From: Diplocarpon mali
Taxonomy: Eukaryota; Ascomycota; Leotiomycetes; Helotiales; Drepanopezizaceae
NCBI GenBank assembly: GCA_024741835.1
Contig: JAENRP010000127.1
Location: forward strand, 52,343-116,342
DNA: 64,000 nt
Reading direction: 5' to 3'
Below, in pieces: positions 24,776-36,709 of the stretch. The notes beneath the pieces were generated by a model. That model had not been told where the DNA came from. It searched no databases and saw nothing but the letters and a program-made list of their open reading frames with translations. Made by a program: the position numbers and the translations under genes. Positions within the stretch are counted from its first letter, which is position 1, and each line of letters begins with the position of its first letter.

Positions 24776-25344
24776 TCAAAAATGGCCGTGAGGTCCAGCT
24801 GGCGATTGCTTCACATCATCCATTTGGTTCGGGTCAACCTTCATACCTACTGCTCCATCTCGGTTTGCCCTCCAGACCCCACCTTCCTCCCCACCAAACT
24901 CCTCTTTCTTCCAAACCTCGACTTTCTCCTTGCACTCCTCTAGAGCTTCTTCGCCAGCTCTCCAAGCAGCTTGGCGATGAGGAGACGATACTGCAATCAA
25001 GATGCTTTCTTCTGCAATCGGTACGACGCCTAATCGGTGAACCATGGCAATCGAGGTCAGAGAGTGCTTCTGCTTGATCTCTTTACAGATTTCAATCATG
25101 CTTCGAAGAGCGCGTGGCTCGTATGAGGTATATTGAAGCTCTTTAACAGGTTTCCCGGCAAAATTGTCTCGGGTGGTTCCTACAGGTGTAAGCACATAGT
25201 CTGGTTACGGGAGATGGTATTACCAGCGAAGAGAACGATTGCCCCAGCTTTTGGGCTTCGTACTCGATCCATTGTTGACCTTGCGTCAAGATGGTCGTAT
25301 GTCAACGCAACGTAACACCCATCTTCTTGTGAATCTTTGGTCAT
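24776..25344 (-). CDS. cnxH: Molybdopterin synthase catalytic (large) subunit, MoaE/MOCS2B family
   Basis: It should insert the two dithiolene sulfurs into precursor Z (cPMP) with the small MoaD-like subunit, in the molybdenum cofactor pathway of the cytosol. Exons are 25224-25344 and 24776-25179, with a 44-nt GT-AG intron, joined so that LFAG continues into TTRDNFAGKPVKELQY, the family's most conserved stretch; 174 residues. Other motifs: MDRVRSPKAGAIV, MVHRLGVVPIAEESILIAV and SPHRQAAW. The Lys-rich CKEKVEVWKKEEF segment contains the expected catalytic lysine. The start at 25344 (MTKDSQEDG) gives the usual length; the frame is open further upstream but without motifs. The gene is completely intact. 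The symbol follows the Aspergillus nidulans name for the large subunit. Confidence 0.93.
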
Positions 25345-25536
25345 GACTTTGTACAAGCTTTCATCAGAGTGCGTGAGTGCCGTATAATAGCAGGATCCCA
25401 AGTAATCTCGTTCCTGTGAGCGGCTCCACGTGACCTGTCGGGCAGCCGGCTCAATATCGCAGGTACTGTCACAGCAGCCCCTAGCGACAATTTCTCTACC
25501 AAACAAATACACTGCCAGTCGCCAGTCGCCAGTACT
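25345..25536. promoter_or_regulatory. Bidirectional promoter of the MoaE and RBM5-like genes
   Basis: The two start codons face away from each other across 192 nt, so this segment must contain both leaders and core promoters unless 5' exons are missing. No canonical TATA box is evident. Confidence 0.5.
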
Positions 25537-28151
25537 ATGGATAGGAATCGCCCAATACGAAACTCCTCAATGCAAGAATCTGCGATGTACGATGATCAGC
25601 CTTATGCAGAGGAGTACCGTGGCTCGCATTCTCAAGGCTACGACTACGAGAATACACGGAAGGGTAATCGAGTTAGAAACGGAGCTTAACATGGATATGT
25701 GCTGACATTCTATGTCCCAAGATAATTCAAGAACTCCCCCGCGAGGTTCCGCTTCTCAAAGAGCATATGACTTTGCGAGTACTGAGCGCCAGTTCAGAGA
25801 GGAGAGGCCAGACGGCTATGATCGTTCACGTTCAAGATCGCCACGACGAGAGGGCAGATCACGATACACGGACAGAGATAGGGAAGGATATGAATCGCCC
25901 AGGAGAGAGAGAAGTCGCAGTCGCTCACCTTATTTCGGCGGACCTCCGAATAGAAATGTTATACTAGAGGGACTCCCCTCCGAGTGGACTCAGGAAGACG
26001 TTGGCCGCCCCATTTCTCCCCTCCTGCGGTCCTGCGGACCTCAACTCCCACCTACTTTCACCCTAAGTGTCACTTGAGAAAGCATGGAACTCTAGCTAAG
26101 CATAAGAATTGGCCGTATGGCCGTTTTCGTGGATTTACAGATTCTGAATGAACTACAATATAATCTACGTCTGGAAGGGTTGGAAGAAGTTCGATTGATC
26201 AAGGACAAAAGAACTGGTATGTGCGTCTGGGGCCGTAGTTCTTTCACTCCTGACTACTCCTAGGCCAGTCTAAAGGGTTCGCATTTGCCCAGTTCGCAGG
26301 CATTCCAGATGCAAGGTGGTTCCTCGAACGATACTATCCAATTGTGCCGCTGTACGGCAGATATGATCCAAACCCATCAACCAATGCAGAACCCACAAAT
26401 GTACGGATATCATTTGGGAGAGAACGAGATGAGCGAGAGAAAGCTGGCAAGAGCGAAGATGATTGGAAATGTGACATTGTAGGTTCTAAACCGGGACTTC
26501 GCAGACTAGTACTAAAAGCTAGCAGTGCTTCCTACCGAATTTCTCTCACCGTACATTATGTTTTCGATGCAACGCTCCAAGAACTCGTTAGTTAAAACCA
26601 CGGCCAGCCAAAACATTTCTAATAACCTTAGGCGCAACTGCGAACGGCCTTATTGTGGCTCAGAATATGCCCACGTTCTCCGGCTTTGCTGCTACTGGAG
26701 ATAGCGATGCATCCCCCGATGGCGCAGCTTCCCAATTTCTCCTGCTCCGTGGTCTTGAGCCAGGAGTGAACGAGGAATTGCTTGCGAAGGGCGTGAGCAA
26801 ACTGTACAAGGCGAAAGCAAGCACGCCTCCCGCCGAGGGTACAAGCTCCAAAAAGAGACAAATTTCGTCAACTACCAACGATGCAAGCCTAGGTGCCCGA
26901 GACGGTTCACTACAGCGTGTTTTGCTGGTGCGGGACCGGAAGTCTAATGACAGCTGGAGATATGGTTTTGCTGAGTTTAGCACTGTTGAGGACGCATCAG
27001 CTGCAATGGTAAAGTATAAGGCTTCTGAAAAGTTTACAATCTCGTCCAAGCCTGTCGTAGTATCATACATCCACGCTGGAGTCTTTGTGCCGATTCTTCA
27101 TCCTGTCGGCGAAGAATCTGCTCTCTTTACGTTCAGCCCACTGTCCAATTCAGCTACCAGACTGATGTACTGGGACGAGGCTGCATACGCAAGCGAACGT
27201 GTTACTGCCATCGCTCCTGCGAAGCCTTCTGTAAAAAGCAAGAAGTCAGAGCATGCCAAACTTGCCATAGCCGCCGCGAAAGAAGGCCTTGTCAATCCTG
27301 GGGATGAGGGCGAGCCCAAGGTGAAGAAGAGGAAAACGGAAAAGGATACCAAAGTGGTTGCTTCTCATCTTCAGGTCAGTATTTTCCGCCCAAAAGTCCT
27401 TCATTTCGAAGCAAGTTTGCCGGATGCGGTCTGTAAATCTGGAATGGCATGCTAAGACATCGAAAAGTTCTGGTCAAACCGGCATGCAGAGCTTCACGGC
27501 CTCCCCCAAAAAGAGGTAGGCGGCGAAACATCAGGCTCAATATCTGGTCTCCAGAAGAAGCTTCCCACCGACGACTCGCCTCCAAGTCAGACATTTGCTG
27601 ACCTGGAGCGCAAATGCTGTCTGCTATGTTCAAGGCAATTTAAGACAGAGGCTGAGGTCAACAAGCACGAACGGATGAGTCAGCTTCACCGGGACAATCT
27701 GAAGAATGAAGAAATGGTGGCTAAAGCAATGTCAAAGCTGAAGAAGTCCGAAGATTCAACAGGGGATGTTGAATATCGAGATAGAGCTAAAGCGCGCCGA
27801 CAAGCCTTTAACCAACCGAAGCAACCTGCTGCGCAGCACAAGCGCGCAAAGAACTCAACGGCGAATTCGTCTCCGAAGAGGGAAGTTGAAGAAGCACCAA
27901 TCCAATCGAAAGGTGCAGCGCTGTTAGGTAAGATGGGCTGGACCACGGGAGAGGGGTTGGGAGCTCAAGGTACGGGAAGGACTGACGCGATCGTGACGGA
28001 GCTCTATGCTCAAGGTGTTGGTCTGGGGGCGCAAGGGGGCAAAATTGGGGATGCCACAGAAGAAGCTCATCGCCAGACGAAAGGCTCGTATGCCGATTTC
28101 TTGAAGAAGACGCAGGATAAAGCGAAAGAGAGGTTCGAGAGTCTCGGCTAG
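25537..28151 (+). CDS. RBM5/RBM10-type RNA-binding splicing factor
   Basis: A nuclear pre-mRNA splicing regulator by family. Seven exons were traced by phase and motif continuity: 25537-25663, 25722-25999, 26141-26216, 26264-26478, 26526-26586, 26632-27374 and 27468-28151; 727 residues. Domain order: an Arg/Ser-rich N-terminus, RRM1 at about 119-205 (NVILEGLPSEW, GFAFAQFAG), and a RanBP2-type zinc finger at about 228-247 (WKCDI then CFRC) split across a 61-nt exon. A divergent RRM2 follows at about 286-378 (FLLLRGLEPG, YGFAEFST). A C2H2 finger lies near 548-573 (CCLLCSRQF, Cys/His spacing intact) and a C-terminal G-patch at about 649-695 (GKMGWTTGEGLGAQG). This order is diagnostic for RBM5/6/10 relatives. 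The donor of intron 2 is GTTGGC, weaker than the others. Start: first ATG after a short leader, 192 nt from the divergent MoaE gene, suggesting a shared promoter. Confidence 0.93.
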
Positions 28152-29317
28152 CCACCAGCTTTCTGATTCGGTCTCAGCATGCCAACAAAGCAGGGCAATG
28201 GGGAGAGAAGTCAAAATGCGTGTGATAATTACTGTACAAGAAATCCAAATTTACGACCCTGACTTGCTTCCTACCATCTTCGTGTTGGAGAAGCCAGTCT
28301 GTCTTGCCCCGCCCGCTTTAAGATAGTCACTCAGATCGAAAGTTGCATATTCAGCTGCCACCACACCAAACTGTCATTGCGAGAGCGGGCCCAATACCTT
28401 ACGGCCCTCTCCCTCTCCGTCTCTCAAACCTGGAAGAGCCAGGCCGGCGGGGTGATGCGAATAGCTTCAGTTAGTAGTACCGTGATACTGATACATTCCA
28501 TCGCAGCAAGGATGTCCAGCCAGCCCCCCAACTTTCAACAACGCCGCCGCCGCCTCTTGAAGGGAAATGTTTTCAATCTACCCAGAACGTCGGTGACAAC
28601 ATTGTGCAAGCGAAAGAGTACAATCTACGGGGTTGTATTCTACGTGCCGGACAGTATAGTCAAAAAGCCTTATGAGCTACTGGCATTTTGTGGTCTTGTT
28701 CTATTGCTGCCGCTTACTCGGGACAGGCTAGGTCTATGTGAATTTCAAGGGCCTTGATATGGTTCGCCCTCCAAGCTAATATTTTGGCCATGGAAATCCA
28801 GTTTCAATCCTGACACGATCGAGAGGGGAGCATTTGAGTCTCGCTGAGTAAGGTAAAGCAATCGTCAGAAGCTGCACGGATGGCCTTGAGCTAGCTAGCT
28901 GCCTCGGGCGCATCTTGTTGACTTCTGGAGAAACAGGGTATCGATTTCCACATTCTAGCACAGCAACAAACAGACACATTGCCGCTTGAAGGGCAGCCAG
29001 TTTCCTCCACGTGGGTCGTGGCATCGAAGAGTGAGAGAAAGAGGAATACTTGTCCCACAAGTCACGATTCACCAGCAAGAGGAGAAACAGCGGTTGCAAG
29101 AAGAGCCCTCTACTACTTCGTTGGTATATTCTTCTCGCGACTGTATCTTCTGCTGACGCCCCTTGGGCCAGCAGTTCACCACCAGCGTCCGTCCATTTCT
29201 CCCTACAACCTTCGATTCTGCTCCCACTCTTGCGCCACGTGCAATCCTGATGCGAATCTTTAACTTCAAACCTCTCACCATCGCTGAACTATGCAGATAG
29301 CTCTGCTGCACCAAGAG
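28152..29317. other. Intergenic region downstream of the RBM5-like gene
   Basis: No supported gene. Short frames near 28377-28757 (plus) and 28776-29099 (minus) show no motif, splice pairing or composition bias beyond chance. Confidence 0.4.
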
Positions 29318-31673
29318 AAGCGTAGAGCGCGACTACAAGTATTTGATGAAGGATTTGAACGCCTTCTTCGCCCAGTACAAGACTCGCCATGAACAGATAG
29401 GGGCTTCCCAGCGCTGGCTGTCACCCTCCGACGAATAAAATTCGTTGGCCCCCGCCTTCTCGGAAGATAAATCTCGACTCGAGAAGTTCTGGCCCTTGAA
29501 TGGGCTCGGCATGCCGTCTTGTGTGTATTCTTGCCGCCTTCTTCACAACCCGTTGCCCAAGCATCCTCGGATTGCCTCGACTCCGCGGCTCTGGTTAAAC
29601 AGATGCTGATTATTCCGTTGCCTGGGGTCGAGAGATGCTATCTATACGCAAATCCATGCCCTCGTTGTGAGTTTCGGGGCTGTATTAATCCTCAATAGCA
29701 TCACTGAGGCCGTCGGCCACATTATGCGGCGGAAGTGATACTCGGCTTCGGTGGCCAAGTTTCGGAACTCGCGAGAAGGAGAAGAGAACAACAGGATGAG
29801 TTATAGTAGAGGTGCGATGGAGGTCCCAGCATACCCGAGCCAACAGTGAAGACTGGAAAACGTCGGAAGACAAGAAAATACAGTCCGGGCAGACTTCTGA
29901 ATCTGCGCGAGTTTACGTCTTCGCCTGATTCAATTTAGGAGGCAGTGGGCGCCGAGGCGAGTGTTGTCTTGAAAGGACTGGCCGGGCCTCAGACGAGGGT
30001 GCTATGATGAGCGAGGCCGAACTAGAGCCATTTCTGGTAAGCAGACCATTCGACTCGATCAACTCTACTAATGCTCTCGAAATATAAGACCCCAGTTTTG
30101 CGTACCATGCTTACACCGTAGACTATCCTCAAGGAAGCACCAAGGCGAGAACTGTTTCTCCAGAGGACACCATCGTTGTTGATCGTCTGGTACGAGAAGC
30201 AAAAGACAATTTAGCTTCTTCTCCCAACCGATATCTGGTATCAGAAGGCCACCGGTCTCAAGCAGTAAAGGTCCACCCTGAGTAGGGGCTCTGATAATGA
30301 TGAGGTGAACGCAAGGAAAAAACCCAATAGTGTACCGCGGGTCTCAGAACATCAATAAGAAAATGCAGTGCCTTCTTCGCAACCGAAAAAGATGACATCT
30401 GCCATTTCTCACGGCTCACCGCTGAGTCAATAAAAACATCTGAAAAGACGCACTTCATTATTCGGCCGTACTATATGTGTAACATCGGCTCTCCCTCTCA
30501 GTCTGCTTCTGCTACGTCTCAAACTTCCAGCAAAAATACACTTTCGTCGGCTACGGATTGCTCACTTGAAATCCGCAAACCCACTGCGAAATGACCACGA
30601 CTACTTCTCCGGCACGCAAAATGCATAACCCTCCTCCCTCGCCACCTTCTTCGCTTATGAGTTCGGACATTCTTGTGCTGAACGCGACGAAGAATCCAGG
30701 CGTTTCACCGCGCCCCCACCACGCCGAAAAAGCTCGACGCTGCCTTTACCCTTCTATCTTGAACCCTAATCCATCTTGCCCTCCAATCCTCAACTCTAGT
30801 CAATCGCCGGCTCACGTGGTGGGTAGTATTAGTGGTCTTATAGCAGCCTATGGCAGCCTCCCGGAAACGATACAGTAGGTTGATGCACGGAAAGCAACTG
30901 AAGATGAAAGGCGAAATACAATGCCTACTTTCTCAACTGCTTGTGGCCAGTCTGCCACGCCCAGTCGACATGCGGTACCAAGTCAATCCTCGATGATCAT
31001 TCATCCTTGGTATGTATCTCCGTCGTTGCGCCGCGCGATCCCATCTCCGAATCAATCGGAAAAATCGCCAGATCAGCTTGAAACACCAACTAAGTCACAC
31101 TAGAAACCCGTCTTCCTAAGCCTGCGTTTCCAAGTCTTGAAAAGTACGATCCCATTCCCCCGCCGGCTCCTTTCAACCCTGCACTCTCCGGATATGAGAT
31201 CAGAGTCATGCAAGCACGCCGACAAGCCAACGGCAACACTATCGTTCCCAGACCAAGGCCTGATAAAGAATGCTCAATCGATCGATCGATGACAAGGGCT
31301 CCAGCCGAGAAGAGCCTGCAATTGCCCATAAAATCCGCCGACGCCGACCTAGAGCTCGGACTTGGGTATTCCTACGACGTGGTCAAGAACAACACTCTCG
31401 CAGGCTTCTTCTCTTTCTTTGCGTCTGCCCCTAAAATACCGCTTGAGAACTTCAATCACTTGGCTTTCACACCGACCTGGGGAAACAACGAGGGGATACG
31501 GGTGATGAGGCTGAACGGAGACGCGGCGTGGAAGATTTCAAGTCGGTGATCCCAGTTTTATTTCGACGGGCTCAGCGAAATGAGCCGGACGAGATGGAAC
31601 TCGATATTGGTGCAGGTGAGCTCAAACCTTTTGAGAGTAAGCGTTTCACTATTCATCCTGGGTGGGACTGAAA
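29318..31673 (+). pseudogene. Degenerate multi-exon protein-coding remnant, family unknown
   Basis: Several blocks have clear protein-like composition but are separated by stops and frame changes. Near 29330 one block reads LMKDLNAFFAQYKTRHEQIG. Near 29665 there is a hydrophobic block (FGAVLILNSITEAVGHIMRR). At 30010-30290 an exon pair joins across an intron-like GTAAGC to ATATAAG segment (AELEPFL then DPSFAYHAYTVDY). At 30590-30876 a Pro/Ser-rich block starts MTTTTSPARK. At 31130-31548 the longest block contains FPSLEKYDPIPPPAPFNP and KIPLENFNHLAFTPTWGNN, followed in another frame by DFKSVIPVLFRRAQRNEPDE. I do not recognise the family, and the blocks could belong to more than one gene. It looks like one or more old, decayed genes. 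Confidence 0.4.
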
Positions 31674-33839
31674 GGCTTAGAATCTTGCCCTTATGTAAAC
31701 GGATCCCCACTGCTTCTACGCTACAAGATTGATCGAGATTAGTTACGAATCTTCGTCACAAGGCAGCCGCAGGTGCTCTCCTGGGACGTCAATCTCTTCT
31801 CTAGGCTAGAACAAACTTTTTTCGTCAGACGGTTCGCGTAGAAAAGTTCGGGCGCACGCACTTCTGGGGAACAAGGAACCTGTGAAAGTTGGAAAAGGAT
31901 CTGTCTGCTCTGTAGGCGCAACGAAGGCATGCAGCGAACTGACCAAGCTCTCACAGTTTTTGACGATCAACATGATCAGCGGGGTACTCTATCGATAGAA
32001 TTAGAAAGCTTGTGGGTATTGAAATGCTTGAGACTGCGACTGGGCATGGCTGTGACGTTTCCGACCGCTTCTCGCACTTTGGCAAAGACGTATGCGTCTT
32101 GCAGACGAATAACAAGCCTGTAATGTAAGCATCTGAGAAATGTGTCCCATCTAAAAGGATTTCAAATTAAAATCGTCGCTGCTTTTCGGACGACCTCTCA
32201 CACTGCTGAGGCTTAGCCGGTATCGGTTCCGCCTAAGCGAGCCCCTTTTAACTCGCGAAGATGTACACTTCTGCTGGGTACCTAGCTACCTCTAAGACCA
32301 TACGCTGGCCCTCTAGCCCATAACTGATACCCACCGAGTAGCTCTCGCCCCTGTTGGTTTGAGTAAATTCTACACGAAATTTCCATCTTTGGTCAAATAT
32401 ATTTTCTTGCCTGCTGTGTTCACGTCTCGTGCGCGTACATTTCCTCAACTAGGCCCCCCAACCAGGGACCTATGAGCCAGCTGACCATCACCTGGTCAGC
32501 GGAATGATATCCCTGGCTTTTTGAGGCTAGTCATCACGCCATGCCTGGGCAGGTTATCAGAAAGCAGTCTTCGACATCGACTTCTACGCCTTCTCAGACC
32601 CATTCCCAGCCAGATCCTGTGGCCGCATCTCCCTTCGGGCGGGGCTGCAAGAAGTCAAAAGAGGGCTACATCGGGCTGGAACCCACCCGCACAAACGGCT
32701 GCAGGTTTATTCCCCGTCGTGGTATAGTCATCGGCAGGCTTTGGTTTTGGACCAGACCCCCCGGAAGCCTCGCTTAAGCAATCTCGCCACCGGAAAAAGT
32801 AAACAGATGCTGTCTGGCTCTGGAGCATCACAGGCGCAGCACGGCTCCGCGAGAGAAACGCGCACACTATCCAGGATCTGGGATCGGCTCCGGGTATTGC
32901 GCATCCCCATGGCAGAGCACCGGGTACCACCTGGCTCCGCTTCAGATCCCTCCGTCGCGCGTTCAGGCTCCGCACTTCCGCCCGTGTCTGGGGTATGATG
33001 GTATGATGCAACCTACATCTTCCACAAACGGGGACGCGTGCACGATGAGGAGGGGGGGATCTAGATTTCCGTGATCCCCTCCCTCTTGATCCCGCAGCGA
33101 GTGAGCTATTGATACAGGCTTATTTCTCACGTGAGATGGATTTAAGTGACTGAAGCACGACCTCGCGAGGTAGATTCCTCTTTTCACTATGGAAAGATGG
33201 ATTCCCAATGAGGTGTAGGGTTTTCTCACGGACAAGCGCAGATACCTGTTGATTTCTTAAGAAGGTGGGGGCGATGAGAGGAAATCAGATAGATTACTTT
33301 TGTAGAATAAAGACACTTGGTCTTGCCCCAGTGCCCGGTTTCTGCTCGTCTGGATCCTCGTCCCAGGGAATTCCAAGCTCTCCAGATTACAGCCATAAGA
33401 TAAGTAGAGAGATAGCTTGCTCATCTAGGACTTATTGATGCATCTCACATCCACCTATCAATCTCGAAAGCTGGTAGCAGTTTCTCCGGTCTACGATTGT
33501 TGAGATCAGACTATTTACGCTCGCTGCGAGGGTCAACTTGAGCTGTGTGGCAATCAACCTCGCCTCCACCGCCACCCAACTCACCCCCCCCCGAACTTCT
33601 AGCCTGCACATAATTCTCAGGAACTTGTCGTCGGAATGCCTGCAATCAAAAACAGCTAGGGAAAGAACAGAATGACATTCGCTGCCTTCATTGTAAGTCG
33701 TAAACAAGTCACAGCACTTTTGGGATTGACGCAGGCGGTAAAAAAGATTATAGCAGGCTTGAATAATCGCTACGCTGGATAGTCTTGCTCTCGTGGACCA
33801 CTAGATAGCGTTTCGTACACTCAAATTCACATCGTCGTC
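31674..33839. other. Gene-less stretch
   Basis: No gene supported. Frames near 31929-32123, 32541-32777 and 32655-33011 have no recognisable motif. Some of the 31.7-32.1 kb sequence could be a further decayed end of the remnant to its left. Confidence 0.4.
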
Positions 33840-34717
33840 TCAAGGAACTAGTTTAAGCGCATCAGATAAGTCCAATTGTGAGACCGGCCCATCAAAGGTC
33901 ATGGAGTTTGGGAGAGGAGTACCAAGATGTGGGTCAGCTGGCTCGCCGATTTTCGCCGCAGGTTGCAGGGAAACCTGTATATATGGTTCTTGTTGGCCAC
34001 CTGATCTAGGATGATTATCCATCACCGTCTGCTCGCCATCGTCCCTGAATACAACTTTCAAACCTGCACTCCATTCAATATTACTGCCCGCCTCAACGTG
34101 AATGTTCATCATTTGAGGAGTGCGGCACATGACTGGTTTCTGGAATAAGAGGCGCCTGAAGAGGCTACAGGATCCTCTCATTACGTCCTGGCAGATCCGC
34201 TGAGTCCTTTTCTTGTCGTCAGGCTTTTTGAGCACTTTGTTGCAGATTGGTCCACAAGCAGAACGCCGCTGGCAGCGTGAGTGGAGCGTCAAAATAAGAA
34301 GCCAGCAAAGTGCTTACCCGCTGCATATCTTCAATCGCTTGTGGGCATCGGCCAGGACCTGGAGGTGGCGGTTGTGGCCGTCTGGAAAAATCGACATAAC
34401 TGTCATACTGACGAGTTCCGATTTTCTCTCCAATAAAGAACCAAATACGGCATACGGTACAGACACGATCCCCTTTATGCGTCCGATTGTAATAGCTTAT
34501 CGGGTCTTGGATTTCAGAGGCGTCTATACCTGCCTCACTATTGAATCAGAGAGATACCCTGCGATGGCCGAGTCACTTACAGATCACCCTGATATCGCAA
34601 GAAAGCAGCTGGGATGGTGACATGACATCCGACTGGGCTTAGGCGCAGGTAATTAGGGAGAGCACTTTCTTGGTACTCTACTTCGTAATTGAACTCGTTG
34701 GTAAGAGTCGCTGCCAT
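33840..34717 (-). CDS. Uncharacterised cysteine-containing protein
   Basis: Three exons inferred from phase: 34588-34717, 34318-34529 and 33840-34268, giving 256 residues with no internal stop. Exon 1 begins MAATLTNEFNYEVEYQES. Exon 2 contains GDRVCTVCRIWFFIGEK and a Pro-rich DFSRRPQPPPPGPGRCP. Exon 3 contains RRSACGPICNKVLKK and MCRTPQMMNIHVEAG. The CxxC, CxxxC-like spacings could bind metal, but no known zinc-finger pattern fits. The intron 2 donor (GTAAGC) and acceptor are clear. The intron 1 donor is less certain, because the better-looking GTAAGT lies 7 nt further on and would shift the frame. I do not recognise the family; no signal peptide or membrane span is seen. Its 5' neighbour, separated by about 0.75 kb, is the CFEM gene. 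Confidence 0.6.
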
Positions 34718-35465
34718 ATTGTTGGAGTGATATGTGGCCGTATCGCCGTGGATGCTGTAAGGTGTGGTAGCAACGTGCCTTCAACCCACAGTGGTTTTTA
34801 AAGATACTTGAGCAAGTAGCGAATAGATAATGAAGTTGGAGTTGATGTGATGGTTGGCAGAGAGAGAGGAGGGGGGGGAGAGAAGTCAATTGTTACCTTA
34901 GATACTCAAAGCGCAAGCTACTTGCAGGTGGAAGGTGCGACGACTCTCCATCGAGTGGAGTGGGTAGGGAATAGGAGTAGGTAGGAGTAGGTACAGAGAG
35001 ATATTCTGAAAAGTCTGAAAGACAGAATCAGAGCTATTCAAGCACAGCACACGACCGGGCGATTGATTCAGTTCCCAAGTCAGAAAAAGAACGATAAATA
35101 AGCTATCTCAATCAGGACTCGAATTGCTATAGTCTACTACGTGACGGGCTGTTGTGGCCCGTATATGAGCTGCAATTAAAGCTGCTTAAGTTCCAAAAAC
35201 ATCTCTCGCAGACATACCAAATGCAGCTCCAGTCGCTCTCCAAGAATTGTCGCGGCAGAGACAACTAGTGCAAAATGAAAATATAAAGACTACCAATAGC
35301 CACCGGGTCTTCAATTCCTAGCCAATACACCAGGAAAGGTGAACAGTCCAAATCCAGCTGGGTCTGAGCTTCCGTCAATCCATGCTCGGTCAAGCTGAAT
35401 CGAAGGCCAAAATTGCTATGGTGAGCCAGTACAAGATTCCTCTGCATAGTATCGGAGATATATTT
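34718..35465. other. Intergenic region with short AG-rich repeats
   Basis: Promoter side of the orphan gene and 3' side of the CFEM gene. Short GTAGGAGTAGG-type iterations occur at about 34970-34995. No coding sequence supported. Confidence 0.45.
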
Positions 35466-36241
35466 CTAGAGAGCGAGGGACACCGCCACACTCATGAATA
35501 TGACAGCGAGAGGAAACACGGGTCTTGACGAAGATACTTGGCTTGTGTAGAGTTGGGGAAGCGGCGGGGCAGCGGTGGTTGAAACGGGGACGGCATTGTA
35601 GGCAGATTCGGTTGGCGTGGCAGATGTTACAGCTGTAGAGATGACCGAGTTGAGAGGGAAGTATGGGAATGGTAACGAAGCCGTGAGACTCGGAGAGTAT
35701 GGGCCAACAACACTATCAGTGGGGTAGTTGGCACTCTGTGTGGGAAAGTTTGCGCTCTCTGTGGGATATCCAGCTGCAGACCCAGATCCATACAGCACTG
35801 CGCCCGCTGCATATTCTTCTTCTCGGCGTCGCAAAGAGTCTCGATTTGGAATAGGCGGAATGGCAAAAAAGACCTCGTCATTGGTCCCGAAGCATTGGGC
35901 AATGGCATGGTGAAGAGCAGACCCGAAATGAACCGTATCGCATTGCGAGTATATGCACTGGAAGACGGACTTTTAGGTGGTTATTAGATGGGAGGAGGCG
36001 GAGCATGGCCGAGAAACACTTACATTCTGATAATTGACATCGCTGCAGAGACAAGATGGATCTCCAGAACATTTGGTGACGTATTTTGTATTTTCCCAGC
36101 AGCGAAGAGCGCACTCTGGATACCTCGTTAGTCCATGTTTAGCTACTGAAATACGTACCGCCTACCAGGTGTACCAGGGCCACTCTGGCCCGCCGTCCAC
36201 TCCAACAGGGCCATCAAAGGCAAGAATACGAAGCCTCGCAT
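35466..36241 (-). CDS. CFEM-domain GPI-anchored cell-wall protein
   Basis: Three exons, 36166-36241, 36024-36115 and 35466-35969, give 223 residues. Residues 1-18 form a signal peptide (FLPLMALLEWTAG). The CFEM domain occupies about 26-88 with eight cysteines: ECALRC, KCSGDPSCLC, QCIYSQC and AIAQCFG. The CFEM Asp after the central CxC-type cluster is present in LCSDVNY. The rest is a Ser/Thr/Pro-rich stalk with repeated YPTES/FPTQS/YPTDS units. A terminal hydrophobic stretch (VFPLAVIFMSVAVSLAL) is typical of a GPI-attachment signal. The first intron is 50 nt with an ACTAAC branch site 15 nt before the acceptor, which decided between two possible acceptors. CFEM proteins act in haem/iron acquisition, wall stability or host contact; which applies here is not shown. 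Confidence 0.88.
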
Positions 36242-36709
36242 TTTGAACTCTTGCGTTAGGTCCGAGATCGTGATGAGTGTGCGTGAGCCTTTGAAAAGGC
36301 TCGAGTTTAAAAGAAAGGCGCAAGGTGAGATCGAGTCCGTCACACCCAGCAGAGGGCCGTAGGCAGCGACAGTTGAAGGTCTTGCGAGAGCGAGTGACAA
36401 AGAGCTATAGCGACGGGATGTTTCAGTGGAAATTGGGTTCTCGAGACAAACAGTTGTGGTGAGAGAGTGGATGGCAGACGACAGGAATATGGCCAAGGAA
36501 AGAAACGAGCAAGTAGGCCTGACTTGAGAAGAAGAGAAAGAAGTTGCGAACTGACGGTCGTGATTGCGACACAAGTATACTCTTCCATGGCACTCGCAAC
36601 TGCCAGGGCTATGAAAAATAACGCGATCCGTGGTAGGAGGCTTGAAGAAGCACTTACAAGACACAATGCGGGGACAAAAGAATGCCCTGGTCATACTTGA
36701 GATCTCCCT

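Noticed and set aside
36143..36694. 183-codon minus-strand frame including the CFEM signal peptide
   Set aside because: Its 3' end is real (CFEM exon 1) but the upstream part is promoter sequence; the true start is the internal ATG at 36241.
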